Shown here: positions 21,931-34,881 of the stretch, one piece after another
How positions within the stretch are numbered: the first letter of the stretch is position 1
How the letters are laid out: the number at the start of each line of letters is the position of its first letter
Source: Scatophagus argus
Lineage: Eukaryota; Chordata; Actinopteri; Scatophagidae
DNA length: 64,000 bases
Assembly: GCF_020382885.2 (NCBI RefSeq)
Contig: NC_058506.1
Span: forward strand, 6,448,001 to 6,512,000
Reading direction: 5' to 3'
Notes under the pieces: generated by a model
What the model was told of the DNA's origin: nothing
Databases searched by the model: none
The model's input: only the letters and a program-made list of their open reading frames with translations
Made by a program: the position numbers and the translations under genes

Positions 21931-24049
21931 ATATTGGCTCAAAACCAGTCATGACACCACACTGGCACCATCCTTTTGGTCAGTCAGCTTAGCAAACAAT
22001 TCATTGGTAGATACACACTGGTGTATTTGAATATGTGAGTTCAATATTAGATTTATATAACTAATTTACAACAGAAATTACAATGAAAGAAAAGTTATGT
22101 CACTTGGAAAAGGAAATGAAACATTTTTCATAAATGTAACCTCTCTACAGTCACAAAATTTTCACCCTGAACGCATCTGGAAACTGCAGTGATGACATTT
22201 CTTCCAAAACATATAAGACGAGACCATTCAGCAGTATATGTGAAACAGGCTGCACGAATAGTCTGTTGGTACAGCAGTACAGTGTATTGCACTTTAGTGT
22301 AAATTGTTTATTCAATAGATTTTTATTTATAGAAAAAAAAATTACAAGCTGTCATCAGCAGTGCACTGGACAATCAAAATTCATACACTTTACACAATAG
22401 CTCATCAGCCAGTGCTGCATGATTATCTGTATCATATTACCCAGTGGTGATTATAGTGAATGTCCTACTGTGGTTACGGCTCCAGAGGCTACATTGGATT
22501 GTGGAGAACATGCAGCAGCTGTATTAAAATGGCACTAGTCATCAGACATTAACGCTCATAGTCAGACAGATAATGCACTGTGCATTTTGTTCTTCAATGT
22601 CAACACCGCAGTTACCGTTGAGCTTAAAACACTTACAGCATTTCGATGACTGTTAGTCATCAGGTCCAATCATGGAATCAATGGCCCAAATGGGTTGAAA
22701 TGAAAAACATTTACCAACATTGTTTCAATATTTATTGACATCAAGCTCGGGGCAGAGAACAGCACTATCAGCTGCATGGAGTTAAATCAAAATGTCAACA
22801 ATGCACTGACCAGGTCACATAAGTTTTATTTGAAACTGCAGTTTGTTGGAGAGGGAGACAGTAATCTGACATTATTACACAGGAGGAAAACAAGATGGCT
22901 TTCATGTCTTGTTATGACTTTTCTTTTCCAGTCACTAAACACTGTATATATGTATATAACTTACTAAACAGATTTTTATTTGCATCCAAGATTGAAGTAA
23001 ATGAGAAATCAAGTGAGAAAAGTCAGACTGTTTCTCAGCCCTCCAGACATGAAGGCTCCAGTGTGCCACAACAGTAATTAAGTTCAGTTTAATTATGAAT
23101 TATTAATTAAGTAAAAAAAAAAGCAGTTAATTAATTGCCATATTTAGCATGACAGACAATTAAACATACAGAGGAATTAATAATAGAAATTCTCACTATG
23201 TTCTTTGCTCAAAACTTTCTGGATTATGTGTTAAGCACACAAGCAATTTACATTCCTATTTTGGAAAGACCTTCAAAGTGACATTATTATCATCATAGCA
23301 GCACACTACTAAATGACTTATTTGTGGGGTTACAAGCACCCAAACTAATTACAACCTGCAGAGATGAAAACAGAGCTCTCGAGGACCATCTGGTGAGCAT
23401 TTTAGACATGGCCCTTGCAGTCATGTACTGGTTTGTACCTGCTGTCGCTGTTTTTCAGAGTTTGCGCCAGGACAAAAAAAAAAGGTCTGCATGGATTAAA
23501 ACTGGTCCTACAGCATTGTGGCAAGGGCCTGCCTGATTAAAGTGTGAGTTTAACGTGTGGATAAGTTGCCTGAAATCAGTTTAGAATTTGTGATGTGACA
23601 GTAGATAGCTGCAATTCAAAATAATATCCACTGTGAAAAATTATTATTATTTTATGTGCTCTCTGTAATGATATGTCTGTTGTAGTTTATTAAATGTTTC
23701 AGTAACCACTTTCAAGGTGCAATTGATTTGATTTTTCCGGGACTTCCAACTGTTTAAGCAGACGAAACTGTCATCACTATCAAGGACCGTACGATGTGGT
23801 TTAAATTTCCAAAAAAAAGTGGACCTTGGATTAAGATTTTTTTTTTTCGATCAGTCTCTTTAGTTATAATTAGTGAGAAATATGTGAAGAAGGACTAAGA
23901 AAATATTTATATCTGCTTACATCTTACACAGTGATATATCACAGAGCAGGAAAAGTAAAGATGTAATAAATAGCATTATTATTGGCTGCACTACTAAATG
24001 TATTGTAGCCATTAAACTTCACTTCACTTCTTCTTTAAACTTTCTTATT

Positions 24050-24110
24050 TTCTTTCATATATTTTTACATACACTGAAATTCTTCTCTGCATTTAACCCA
24101 TCATATCAAA
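24050..24110 (-). repeat. Decayed SINE tail, inverse orientation
   Basis: The word TTCTCTGCATTTAACCCA is the reverse complement of the tail of the SINE at 3385-3640. The flanking GAAATT and downstream GC-rich bases also agree loosely. Only the 3' part is recognisable; no box A or box B remains. Confidence 0.5.
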
Positions 24111-24623
24111 TGGGCAGGCCTCTGGTCACAAGCTGCTTCTCAAACCTCTAAGCGGCAGTCTCCCCGCCCCAAACGACAATTTTGTTAAGTTTCCAGCCTT
24201 AATATTGTGAATGCTTGCTAGGCATATTATTTAGGACACTATTAGAACAGAAGCATCTTCAATGTTATGAGCTACATATGTGCTTTTCCTCCTTCCTACT
24301 GCACATATGGCTATAAAGGTAAATGGTTTCTTACAGTTAGGCATATATTTAAGCACTTATGAACCCTGATTAGAATTGATTTAACGACTTACCTCAGAAG
24401 AAGGAGCAGGCTTGTTGTCACTGTGGTCTTGGTAGATCACTGATCAAAACCTGCCAGCATCATCCAGCAGATGGAGTCCTTAAACCGTAGCTGTGTTTAG
24501 AAATCCAAACCGCTGCTCATACTGCACCAATGAGCTTCATCCCTGGCAGGGTGATCAAGACTAAAATCAGTCATTTCAACACAGTAAAAAGCTAAATGTT
24601 AGCACAATAAAAAGAGCAACTAA

Positions 24624-24650
24624 GAGTGTGTGTGCGTGTGTGTGTGTGTA
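24624..24650 (+). repeat. GT dinucleotide microsatellite
   Basis: An imperfect GT run interrupted by a GC unit. Confidence 0.8.
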
Positions 24651-27169
24651 TAGCTCTTTGCTCCCTGAAGTTTGAAAAACCCTGGAAAAACACACGTTCA
24701 CATAAGCGAGGATTAATTACATTTTCCTGGAAGACGGTAGTTTCATTTGCACAATCATTTTTTTTGTTTTTTGTTTCACATCGTTTAGTGAAATTAACAG
24801 GTTTTACAATCAAGCTTGAGTAAACAATATTTCAATAAGAATTGGTAAACTATGGCGAGGTCGGACATATCTATCATTGCAGCAGTATAACATAAATAAA
24901 AATAAAAAATATAAAAATAACATAATGAATGATTAAAACAAAAGCATTTCTATCTTTATTTCAAGGACTTCCCAAACACCTCATCATGATTTCGTAAACT
25001 AGTTATTTGACAGGAAAAGAACAAGAAATGTTGCTTGGCGTATAAAAATGCCCCAGTGAAACTCACCACCAAAAACAAAACCACCATTGTACTTCTAAGT
25101 TTTTTCTTTTATCGTAAATAGTGTATAGTCTTGACCCAGTGAGCCAAAGAGGCACTTACGACGGCAAGCACGAAGGACAAATTAGCCAAAAGACGAAACC
25201 GTTTCTTCCCTACCAGAGATGGTGAAACAAAATGATAGGTCACCACAGGGAAAGAGAAGTGAGCGACACAATCATAGCGCCATTAAAGAAGAGTAGAGAT
25301 TAGCTTAGCAAAGATGGCGTCAGGTGGTTGCTGAGATTTTAATGTCTGTCAGCCTGTCTGCTCGAGTATCCTATGAATTGCCAACATGTCAAAGATGTAT
25401 GAGATTTACTGTAATGCACTTTTGTAAAACAATCTTCATTTAGCTGTTCTGTACGTTCAACGCATCGCTATTAATTCAAACGGCGTTACGACCTAGAAAG
25501 AGCTGAAGTGGGCGTCATGCTAATGATGCTCTTTTCTCCACAGGGTCTTTGATCTGAGAGCAACAAAAATCCGTCCTCTCTGCTTTTTTTTTCTACCAGG
25601 ACACTTAATGTTTCCTCCTCTTCCTCCTCCTGTTCTAATATGCACATCAGACATTTCTTTCATTAGTAGCACACACACAGTCCCATTTAAATACCAGCTT
25701 TAATTTCACAATTTAAACTGTGATGTAAACCACTAGACTGCAGCAGTCCCCATAGCAACAGAGGAGAGGGTGGCCATCACAAAAGGCGCAGAGACATGTA
25801 ATAAGTGAGGATTCCGGAGTTCACATCCCAAGCTGTTTATAGTCTTATAACACTAAAAACCAAGACCACACACAACACATACACTATCCTGTTCCATGTC
25901 ACAGATTGAAACCAGAGATACTCAAGTTGGCCCCAATTTCCCAGGTACATATATGGTACGGTCCACCCTCATAAGAAAACCTTCACCAATGGCTTCCCCC
26001 TCCCCTCTGTCTGGCAGGTACCACTCACTGCTGTGGGGGAGATCTTTTCCATCCACCACAAATCCAGTGCTCATTGTGACAGAATTGCAGTGCACTGGAC
26101 TGTACAGAGCAGGGTACCATCCAGGCTGTTGTCTGTGAGGGGTGGGGTCCGGCTACACTGATACCACCAAACATAAGCTGACAGAGGGACACAGAGAGGC
26201 AGAAAAAGGGAGAAAAAAAGAGAGAGAAGAGGGGGGAAGATTGCACCTGAAGAGGAATATAATACGGGTAAGGAAAAAAGGGGGTGGATGGAGGGAGAAG
26301 GAAAAAAACAATGGGGAAAGGTCCAGAATGGTTCAAATAGATTCGCTCCTTCGCTGCTCTGCTTTTTCTTTCCTCCAGACAATCCATCCTACTTGATGCC
26401 TTTCCCAACTGTGACATATTTCTTTTCAGTCATATGCATATTTATTCATTATTTCATATTTGTTGCATGGCTGCAGTGCTTATTTCATTCTACATGTATA
26501 TTTTTGTGGCTATTCTTGCTGGTAGTGGGAGAATCTGTGGGCCATGGTGAACAAATCTAACCATTTGGCCCAGTTTACGTGTATGGTTTGCTTTTGATAA
26601 AATATACGTGCGTTTGTTGCCATATAAGATGACATAATGTAGCAGCTCTGCCAATTCAATGACACATTATTGACAGATATTTATACTTCATCACCGGAGA
26701 CTGACTGGTTTCATATTGGCTTGCTTTGCAACCAAAGGTTCCAAAACCTACCAATAAGCAATAAAGTACTAAAATTTTAGAGGCAGCTTTTATCATAGAT
26801 TACATAATAGTGCTATATTATGCATTTGTCTTAGTTCACGTACATAGTTCATTTGATCAAACTAGAATGTCACCAACAGTGTTGTATTAAAAAGGCAAAT
26901 TTGCTATCAATAAACCCAGTTGTGTGAACAAAATAACCTTCATTCAGAACATAGAGCAATCTAAAAACATTACATAAACAGTTTTACTTTAGAATGAAAC
27001 ATTGTAATTCTGAGGTTTCTGGAACAATCATTGCTGAGGAAGCAGACATAGAGAAACCATTTCAATTTAAAATCATTAAGAAAAACAACAACAAATGCAG
27101 AAATTTACAGAATATTTTCCCATCCAATTCACATCCATGAAGTTTAAATGTTGCTGTGTTTGTGGTTAG

Positions 27170-28957
27170 GATGAAAGGAGACACCCCAGTGAACAGCACC
27201 ATGAGTGTCGGCCAAGCCAGGAAGCTGGTGGAGCAACTGAAGATAGAGGCTAGTTTCTGCAGGATAAAGGTAAGACAGAGTCCTGACTATGTAGCAAGAC
27301 AAAACACAAAGGGGAAAATAGAAGCTGTTAATTAAAATTAAGATTAGATTAGATTAAAAAAGACGGTTTGACTCTTAAGTACATATAAAGCCTCAAGCTG
27401 AGAGGACAGGACTAAAGAGTTTTGACAAACGTTTCTTGTCCATATCAGCCTGCAGGTGTAGAAAAGTGACAGTGACCTTCTCAAATGCACTTTGAGTCAA
27501 TGCTTTCCATTGGAGAGTTTCCAAATGGTATTGGCTACTGTCATGTTTCTAATGGCATCAAAAACACCTTGCAGAGGCACCTTGTGTCTTTAAAAAGAAC
27601 AATCCATTTGTGTAAGTAGGGGACAAACTTATATATAACAATAATAACATCATGTTTTAGAGACTATTCAACTGCTGTGGTAAAGTGAAATTTGGAGAGA
27701 AAAAGACAACAAAAGTTGAAACTGGAGGTGCTTCGCCCTCTCTTATAGCACCAGGCTTTTAAAAAAGACTATCCATGATTGAAATAAAAACATATGAAGC
27801 CAGTACATTTCATTTTTAATGTGAATCTTTAAATCATTTCAGATCCTTATATCAAAATTAGTATTTATTCTAGGGCAAAACAAGGATTCAGTTTACATAT
27901 TTTTTTAAAGATTCACACATTGCACACTCAAACCCAAATTTAATTAAGCAATAAAGAAAGTAAGAATGTGTTGCATCCAAATGTTTAACTAGTAATTCCC
28001 ACACTTTGCTCTCAGATTTGGTTTTCTACTGTTATTGATTCTGTATTGCTTCACTGTCTCTTTGTAGTCACTGCACTGTTTTGTGACACCTTTGTAAATG
28101 CAAACACCTGGTTTTCTTGAAGTGAATCAATATGGTCCCTTAGCTCATCCTATTATTGATAGTAATTTACGCATTTTAACTTTTTTATGAATACACATTT
28201 TTGTTTTTAGGCTTTGAACAAGAAACATTTGATGCAATTTTTTCAGTATTCAATACTGTTGATTCTTTATTATCCAAATTTGAGCTAAAATGCTGAGACT
28301 CAAACTTAAAATGCAAAAATGTGTAACATGATCTGGTGAGACATTGGAGAAATATTATGAAAGGTCCAGAAGTGTCATGTATGTCATGGGCTGAATGCAT
28401 TTGCCGGAGTCCACAATACCTTAATGGTCTTTTGGGGGTCATACAGACAGAATATATCGGTATACACTGTTAGCGTTTCCACCTCTAGCCTGCATAAGGG
28501 CAAAAAACAATGTATATACACACTATCCTAGATATACACACAACCACAACAAGGGTTTAGATATATAAAATATCTCTGATTATCCTCATTAAGAGGAAAA
28601 CTGTTAGCTTTGAACAACTTCATAGGTTTCCCAGTGAAGAAAGCTAATTTCTTACAGTCACTAAATGCACCACAATCTCTGACCTGAGGCTGATAGATTA
28701 ATCAAATCCAAGGATGCACATTGCTTTTTTTTTACTTTATTTGTGTAATGGACTAATGGTAGAAAACAGTATAATCTAATGTAATCATGATGCTGAGCCA
28801 CCCTGAATCTGATCATCCCCATGTGCAGGTATCAAAGGCAGCAGCCGACCTGATGGCGTACTGTGACGCACACTCCTGCGACGACCCCCTGATCACCCCT
28901 GTGCCCACCTCAGAGAACCCTTTCAGGGAGAAGAAATTCTTCTGCGCTCTGCTTTGA
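27170..28957 (+). CDS. gng3: Guanine nucleotide-binding protein gamma-3 subunit
   Basis: Two coding exons, 27171-27269 (33 codons) and 28829-28957 (42 residues plus stop), join in phase 0 to give 75 residues, the exact length of human GNG3. The protein is nearly identical to GNG3: it begins [18 protein letters not shown], passes through LVEQLKIEA and ends [13 protein letters not shown]. It forms an obligate coiled-coil dimer with G-beta, and the C-terminal CALL box (leucine last) predicts geranylgeranylation of the cysteine and membrane anchoring. GNG3 is a neuronal gamma subunit in mammals. The ATG follows a splice acceptor (TTAG at 27166-27169), so an untranslated exon lies upstream; the single coding intron (27270-28828) shows no other gene. 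GNG2 and GNG4 are close relatives, but the N-terminus fits GNG3 best. Confidence 0.96.
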
Positions 28958-29470
28958 GAACAATCAGGGATTGTTGTGATCAAAAGTACAACTGTACAGT
29001 ATGTACATGTATGTACAGTGTGTACATGTACTTTCAATCTAAATAAGACATCAATGTATTATAGTAACCTTGCATAAAAGCTGCCGATGTACAGTACATA
29101 ATCAACTACCAAATGTCTTGAACTAAATTCTTAAACTGCTAACGTCTGTATCACTGTTAAAGGAGAATAACACAAACAACGTTGAGATTCGAAACAAAAT
29201 CTTTCAAAACATTCAACCAATGAAGAGTCAGAGTTATCACAATCAAAAAAGAAAACTAGAAGTCTAAAGAAATAACAGAAAGACAGCTATCATCTGTTCA
29301 AAAACACAGACATTTCATGCTCATATACGTATATTTACAGGTAGCTGCCAAAAAAAGGAAACAGTCTGAGCATCAAGTATCTTAATGGGTTCAAACCAGT
29401 CACAGAAACACATTCTGCAGCAAACGTTAACTTTGAACTGGGAGGCTAAATTCCCATTCTTTGGATTATA

Positions 29471-29517
29471 AAATAAGATAAGATAATCCTTTATTAGTCC
29501 CATTACTGGGAAATTAT
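29471..29517 (+). repeat. AAGAT run with CTTTATTAGTCCC repeat tail
   Basis: Second copy of the repeat end seen at 14432-14491: short AAGAT units precede TCCTTTATTAGTCCC and GGGAAATTAT. Confidence 0.55.
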
Positions 29518-29944
29518 AAAATGGTGGTGCTACAGGTCTCAGATGCTGCTCTGATCAGGTCAGAGCTGTCAGTTCCCCTCATACAAAATGTCCATACATG
29601 CAAGATCTGCCAACTGAGAAGATGATAAGTTTATTAGGTAACAACTGTGTTTCCATTCGTGACTACTCTTCTTCAGATTAATGCTTTACATACAGGCAGA
29701 AGTCTTCATACTGATTTATTTTCTTTTTCTCCATAATCATTTAGAGCTGCATCACATTAACCGTCAACATATTTTGGATTTCTAATTCCTGTTCAGGTGT
29801 TTCCTGTTTTGGCAGTTACTTGTATTTACCAAGGACAGCAGCTGCTTAGGAGTGGATTACAATCATACACATTATTTCAAGGTTTTATTAAGATTTTAGT
29901 GTTTTGCTCATTTATATACTGTTGCTGTAGTGTGGATGTGGAAG

Positions 29945-29994
29945 TGTGTGTGTGTGTGTGTGTGTGTCTGTGTGTGTGTATGTGTGTGTGTGTG
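29945..29994 (+). repeat. GT dinucleotide microsatellite
   Basis: About 50 bases of GT repeats, interrupted by single CT and AT units. Confidence 0.85.
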
Positions 29995-30249
29995 CATAGG
30001 TGCTACTGTGAAACTTAAGCAACAATTCTGAGCATTTGATCATTGTCAAATCAAGATTTTATAGTTAAATAGCACACAGACCCAGAAAATAACATTCCAG
30101 GGGTTATGGACATTCAATATATATAATGTAAGCCATTAAAGCCAAATCCAAGCTATTCAGTTGTTGTGAGTTTCTCACATGAGCAATTTTCTATTTCTTT
30201 AAGGCAAAAAATAAATAAATACAGCCGTTATAATGTACTTTTAAATAAA

Positions 30250-32047
30250 ACAGATGTACATCATCATTTTAACTAAGCAGGTCAGAGAGGTCCTCCAGAG
30301 CAGAGGGGTCCTTCAGTGGTTTCTAGAGGAACAGTTCTACTCATTCATGTGAAGTGAGGATTTGAATGCAAGGTTACACTTTATTGTTATTTCTACACAT
30401 ACAGTACAGGCAGTGGTTTAGTTCTGTTGAATCACTCAAGAAAACTGCTCATATTTGAAGTTCCCTCAGACATGATCCCATCACGAGGTCCACGGCTACA
30501 TGAGAAAACTTTTGGGAGCCCCCTGCTCTGGATCTTTTTAAAAATTAACTGATGTAATATATCAATATATTACAAATGTCAAATTTGGAGCGCTGGCAAA
30601 AAAAAAAAGTAACCAATGGAATATCAGGCATTAAAATAAAACCTCCTGTTATCAAATGGTTTCTCTCACTTTTTAATGAGCATGTAAAAAAAAAATAACA
30701 TGCATGTCTCACTCTGATAATTTGCCTTTTATTTATTTTTTATTACAGCAATATAAAAACTGATGAGTCTTCACAGTCAAATGCAAACACATCAGTCAGT
30801 GTTGCAACAAAAAGATGCTAAACAACAATTACATCCTCAAACAGCTGGTGACTGATGATGAAGATTACATTACAAAGCCTGGATATACATACACTACTGC
30901 AGATCCTATAGTTCATCTGACCAAATAAAACATTTAACATGCATTAAGGCATCTCATGTTTAAAATGACAGTCAAACAGTGACTCAAGCTTTTTGATTTT
31001 ACACTATAGAGGATTTTCCCATTGCTATTTAAGCAGTATTTCTTCACTGTTAATGAACAGGGTGCTTATTGATATAATGTATCAGTGTTATTGGTTTTGA
31101 TTTAGATTGTTGCCATATCAACCCCCAGCAGATCAGACAGGTACAAATTCCTGTTTACCACTAACGACACAGGAACACATTAATTATCTAATGTAGGGCT
31201 GTAGGCTGCCGCCAACTCATCAGCAGTAGACTGACATGTGTTCTATCGTGCTCTATCGGCACGTTTATTTATACACATTTACATCTTCAGATTTAAAATG
31301 AGCTTTGAGTAACCCAGATGCCGGAATCTGCTTCCTCACTTGCAGAAGCTAAAGTTAAAAGGTTATTTTTGGATATATATATAAAAAAAAGATATTTTCT
31401 CATTCAAGATTAGCATTACGTTGTTTTTGTCATGTCCTCTGCAATCCACCTCTTCCAGAATTGATTTTAACATTGTTTGTGAACAGCGCATTACTAAACT
31501 GCAATATGATGTGCTATCTTTGAAAAAAGCGCAAACTGGTACATGAACTTTCCAATGGCTTTAAAAACAGGTAAAAGGGGCAAGAAGCCCAAGAACTGAA
31601 GGTGAGTACAAATATTAGTCTGTGTTGTGCTGGTAAGTCATTACATGGGACAGAAAGAAAAGTGTGTGCTGACCCAAATGTCTCAGAAGGTAAAGGTTTA
31701 ACACTTGGAACAAATTAGCCATGTGTAGCTTAAAAAGATAAAATCTTAGTACACAAGCAACAATGAATGAACCGCACATTCAACCTTCAACCTTTCAACC
31801 TTTACCAGAAAGTACTGTATTGTGATAAGTGATCTTGGGCAATCTGAATAATATTAACTTTAGCAGCTCTTTCCCAAAACTGGAAACTAGGCTTTCATTA
31901 TGAAGCTTGTCCATAAAATGTTCTCAGAGCAGACAGTTTTACTTCTCAAACACAGGTGTACCAGTGTCACAGTCCCGGTAGTACAAAGAGGCCCAGTGGC
32001 ATGACTTACTGGTAAACTCTAATGGAAAGAAGTCATCATTACTGTTT
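30250..32047. other. Intergenic DNA between the convergent genes gng3 and banf1
   Basis: This AT-rich sequence lies between the two tail-to-tail genes. I see no coding exon and no structured repeat. Confidence 0.45.
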
Positions 32048-32053
32048 TTTATT
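32048..32053 (-). terminator. Candidate polyadenylation signal, banf1
   Basis: TTTATT on the plus strand (AATAAA on the minus) lies about 375 bases after the banf1 stop codon. Confidence 0.35.
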
Positions 32054-32425
32054 ACACCCGTGATTTTACTCTTGCAACAAGTCAAAATTTCTGCAGAACT
32101 ATTGATAGTGAGCACATGTCCCGGGCAGTTAGTATTGTCAGATTTTGTGATTCTCCACCAATTTATAAAAAGAAATGCAAAGAATGACAAGTAGGTCTAG
32201 AATAATAGTGCCTAAGTCTCTATACGAGAGAGTTGGGCACTATTGGTCTACTACTCAGAGAACTTCAGAAATACAGCTTTTAGTAGAATTTATAAACAAG
32301 TTAACGTTATACCTCAGGGTGTACAGTGTCAGTCCAGATATACGGTGTAGCTGAATTGAATCAAGATGACTGAAGAGGTAATACACAGTTTGGACTTCAG
32401 AAGTAGAAAACAGTGACTGAATGCC

Positions 32426-32989
32426 TTATAGGAAGGCATCACACCATTCTTTAAGACAGCCATAGCAGTCACCTTGTTGTTTGGAGTTTGCCCCACAAGT
32501 GTCCTTCAGCCAATCCCGGAAAAGCTCCTCGTCTTTCTTTAGCACTAGAAATTGCCCAAGGACAACATACGCCTATGGAGGGAGAGAGGAACAAAACACA
32601 AAGATCTTTCTGCTACTTGAACTCTACATGAGTATTACAAAAATTAGAATGTCCATTTTACCTTGACAGAGTAAGGTAATTATGGTTGATATCGCAAAAT
32701 AATTACAATGAATGAATTTTAGAAGCTGCTGACGAAAAGACACTGATAAAATTATCAGAATACCACTATCAGGGAGGATAAGCACCTCTATGGACTGAGC
32801 ATTGTGGTGGATACCATACACCTTATATTTACATTGCATTAAAATGGTGAAAAATCAAATCACCTTGTCAAAACCTTTCTCCTCCAGTCTTTTGCCAAGG
32901 ACCTCTCCAATGCCAGCAAGAGCCATCACCGACTTCTCACCCATGGGCTCGGCCACAAAATCTTTATGTTTTTGGGATGTTGACGACAT
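32426..32989 (-). CDS. banf1: Barrier-to-autointegration factor
   Basis: Minus-strand coding exons 32864-32989 (42 codons, ATG at 32987-32989) and 32426-32572 (48 residues plus stop) predict 90 residues; human BANF1 has 89. The first exon encodes [17 protein letters not shown] and the helix-hairpin-helix segment [17 protein letters not shown]. The second encodes [19 protein letters not shown] and ends in [11 protein letters not shown] is a small dimer that bridges double-stranded DNA and binds LEM-domain proteins and lamins during nuclear envelope reassembly. It also protects the nucleus from cytosolic DNA. Splice sites are canonical (donor GTGATT, acceptor CCATAG). The ATG lies just after another acceptor, so the gene also has an untranslated first exon, probably the one ending at 33868. 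All expected conserved residues appear present. Confidence 0.97.
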
Positions 32990-33867
32990 AGCTGCTTTAT
33001 AGGTGGTCACAGATCCCCAATTTCTGCACTAGAACACAAAAACAACAATGGACAACAAAAACAGTGAAATTCAGGAAAGCAGACCCTTTGTATCTTACCC
33101 GGTGATGGCCAATCATTATTCTTAAGCTATCTCTTCACTACAGATGTCTTGTCCGTTAATTTAGGAGTGTGGCTCAGCTTTAATCTAACGGTGAACTAAT
33201 AATACTTGCCCAATTAGCGTTTTTAAAGGGCGTTAAGTTGCTCTTTAAGGCTAACGATCAGTTTCATTTCTACAAAACACATACTAAAAGATGTATTACT
33301 GAAGTACTGCATAACGAAACTTATCCTAGGGTTCAGTTTAAGTTAAAGAGTTCTGTCCCTGATAGACAAATTTCAGTTGATTTCTAAACTCACCTCCAAA
33401 GCTGGGTAACCACATACGTTTAGCCCCATTGAGAGCGCTATTTGCAACAATACGATGACGCTTCTTCCAGTGTTGAATCGCGCGCGCAATGCGTTTCAGT
33501 GCTAGTAGCTTTAGCACAACGAGATAACGTTCACTAGTTTTAGCGTTACCGTTTATTTGCCTACAACACATCATTGCTTGTTAGCATAGAGCTAACAAGC
33601 GATTTTAACTAATACGCTGTCCGGTTTAACTAATACATTATCCTGAAATTCCTATTGGCGCAGTCCAGTAAGTTAGCGCTGTGAAGCTAGAATGCAATAC
33701 CAGTAGCTCATAATTCAGGCGCCTTTAAATTAATGTAAGATAACGTAGCTTCAACCGTTCATTACCAGTTGCTAGTCACTGCTTCCTACGACTCGAGCTA
33801 TCTTTTTGCTTGCAGTATATCTCAGCTATTGGCCACCACAAAATACTGTGTCTGATTATTTACTTAC

Positions 33868-34005
33868 CTCTCAATGTTCTGCCCAGGCCAAGTAGTACTT
33901 AAATTTGCTGGCGAGCCGTGTAGCTAGTTTCTGTTTCTATCCAAGCACCGGCGACCACAATGCAATGCGCTCGCCTGCTGGCCTCCTGCACCAATACGTC
34001 ATGGA
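33868..34005 (-). promoter_or_regulatory. banf1 untranslated first exon and promoter region
   Basis: On the minus strand, ATTGAG followed by GTAAGT gives a consensus splice donor just below 33868, suited to splicing onto the banf1 acceptor upstream of its ATG. Above it the sequence becomes CpG-richer and carries a CCAAT word (33991-33995) overlapping a CRE-like TACGTCA (33995-34001). This fits a housekeeping promoter. The transcription start, probably between 33900 and 33990, is inferred rather than seen. Confidence 0.55.
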
Positions 34006-34648
34006 GCGTTCAGAGGTGATTTCTACCTGATTATTGACTCACAGGGTCATCTGAACCGCGACTTGCACTCTAACTTACCAACATTTCAACATCTGAATAA
34101 GTTTTTATTGGCAAAGCATGTCCACACACAAGGAAATTGACTGCAGTTGCAAGTTGTTTTAAATATAATACACAAGGACCCAAGAACACTTTTTTAGGAA
34201 CACAAATAACTGACATGAACACGAACAACAAAGCTCAACCAAGCTAGCAAATAAACATTTAATTGTGATGTACAAACAAGTAGGTGAAAAATGTATGTGG
34301 CGACGGATATAGACTATATTAATAATTACAGCAATGTGTTTTTGAAAACCTGATTTTTAATAGGTGCAGGATGGATTAATCCCTTACTTACACTGTTCAT
34401 GAATTACTATATGTTCAGACCATACGCTCTTCTGCCCCATTTTCAGATGGCAAATGTTGGCCACCATTTTAATAATCAGTGAATGTTTATATGAAGTCAA
34501 AAACCTAACATGATGAAAATATTCCGAAACTAGACATTTCAACATTTATTATGAGAAGATCACAGTTGTGGGATATTTGATCCACACACTAAATAACCTA
34601 AACTAAAAGCAATACAGAAAAACAGTGATTATTGCTTTCAATATATGT
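34006..34648. other. Intergenic DNA between banf1 promoter and prdx5 3' end
   Basis: No gene or repeat is recognised in this AT-rich spacer. Confidence 0.45.
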
Positions 34649-34654
34649 TTTATT
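34649..34654 (-). terminator. Candidate polyadenylation signal, prdx5
   Basis: TTTATT on the plus strand (AATAAA on the minus) lies about 230 bases after the prdx5 stop codon. Confidence 0.4.
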
Positions 34655-34881
34655 TACTTACAAGTAACAGTATAGAGGATAATGTATGTTCCTTTGGATT
34701 GCTGTTGATGCCATAGTTGTGCGCATTAATTACTTTCCAGCTCTGTTTTTGGCATCCAGGTCATATTTGCATATGTGTTTGGGAAAAGCAGGAAGCTTGA
34801 ACAGGTTGGTACAGGACTTTGTTAGTGCAACTTTTTCAGTAACTCAGCGTTTGCAGTTTGGTTAATAAGCTCTAAATAACC

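Larger units (their letters stand above)
19046..27169. other. Intergenic DNA between dusp10-like gene and gng3
   Basis: Eight kilobases without a recognised coding exon. It contains a dispersed teleost repeat (21581-21930, with a fragment at 19808-19850), an inverse SINE tail (about 24050-24110) and a GT microsatellite (24624-24650). The segment 25900-26160 is less AT-rich than its surroundings and is followed by a purine-rich run to about 26330, but I find no family similarity in it. The untranslated first exon of gng3 should lie somewhere in this interval. Confidence 0.45.
28958..30249 (+). other. gng3 3' UTR with candidate poly(A) signal
   Basis: There is no coding exon here. The interval includes a GTACA-rich self-complementary stretch (28983-29032), a dispersed repeat (29471-29517), a GT microsatellite (29945-29994) and AATAAA at 30244-30249, a possible polyadenylation signal. 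The true 3' end may be earlier. Confidence 0.4.

Noticed and set aside
25896-26417. Overlapping reading frames of up to 130 codons on both strands
   Set aside because: No similarity to any family I know. The minus-strand frame is the complement of a purine-rich low-complexity run, and seipin, the human head-to-head neighbour of GNG3, does not match.
31939-32190. An 83-codon minus-strand frame downstream of banf1
   Set aside because: It lies in the likely banf1 3' UTR and overlaps its poly(A) signal; the translation resembles nothing known.
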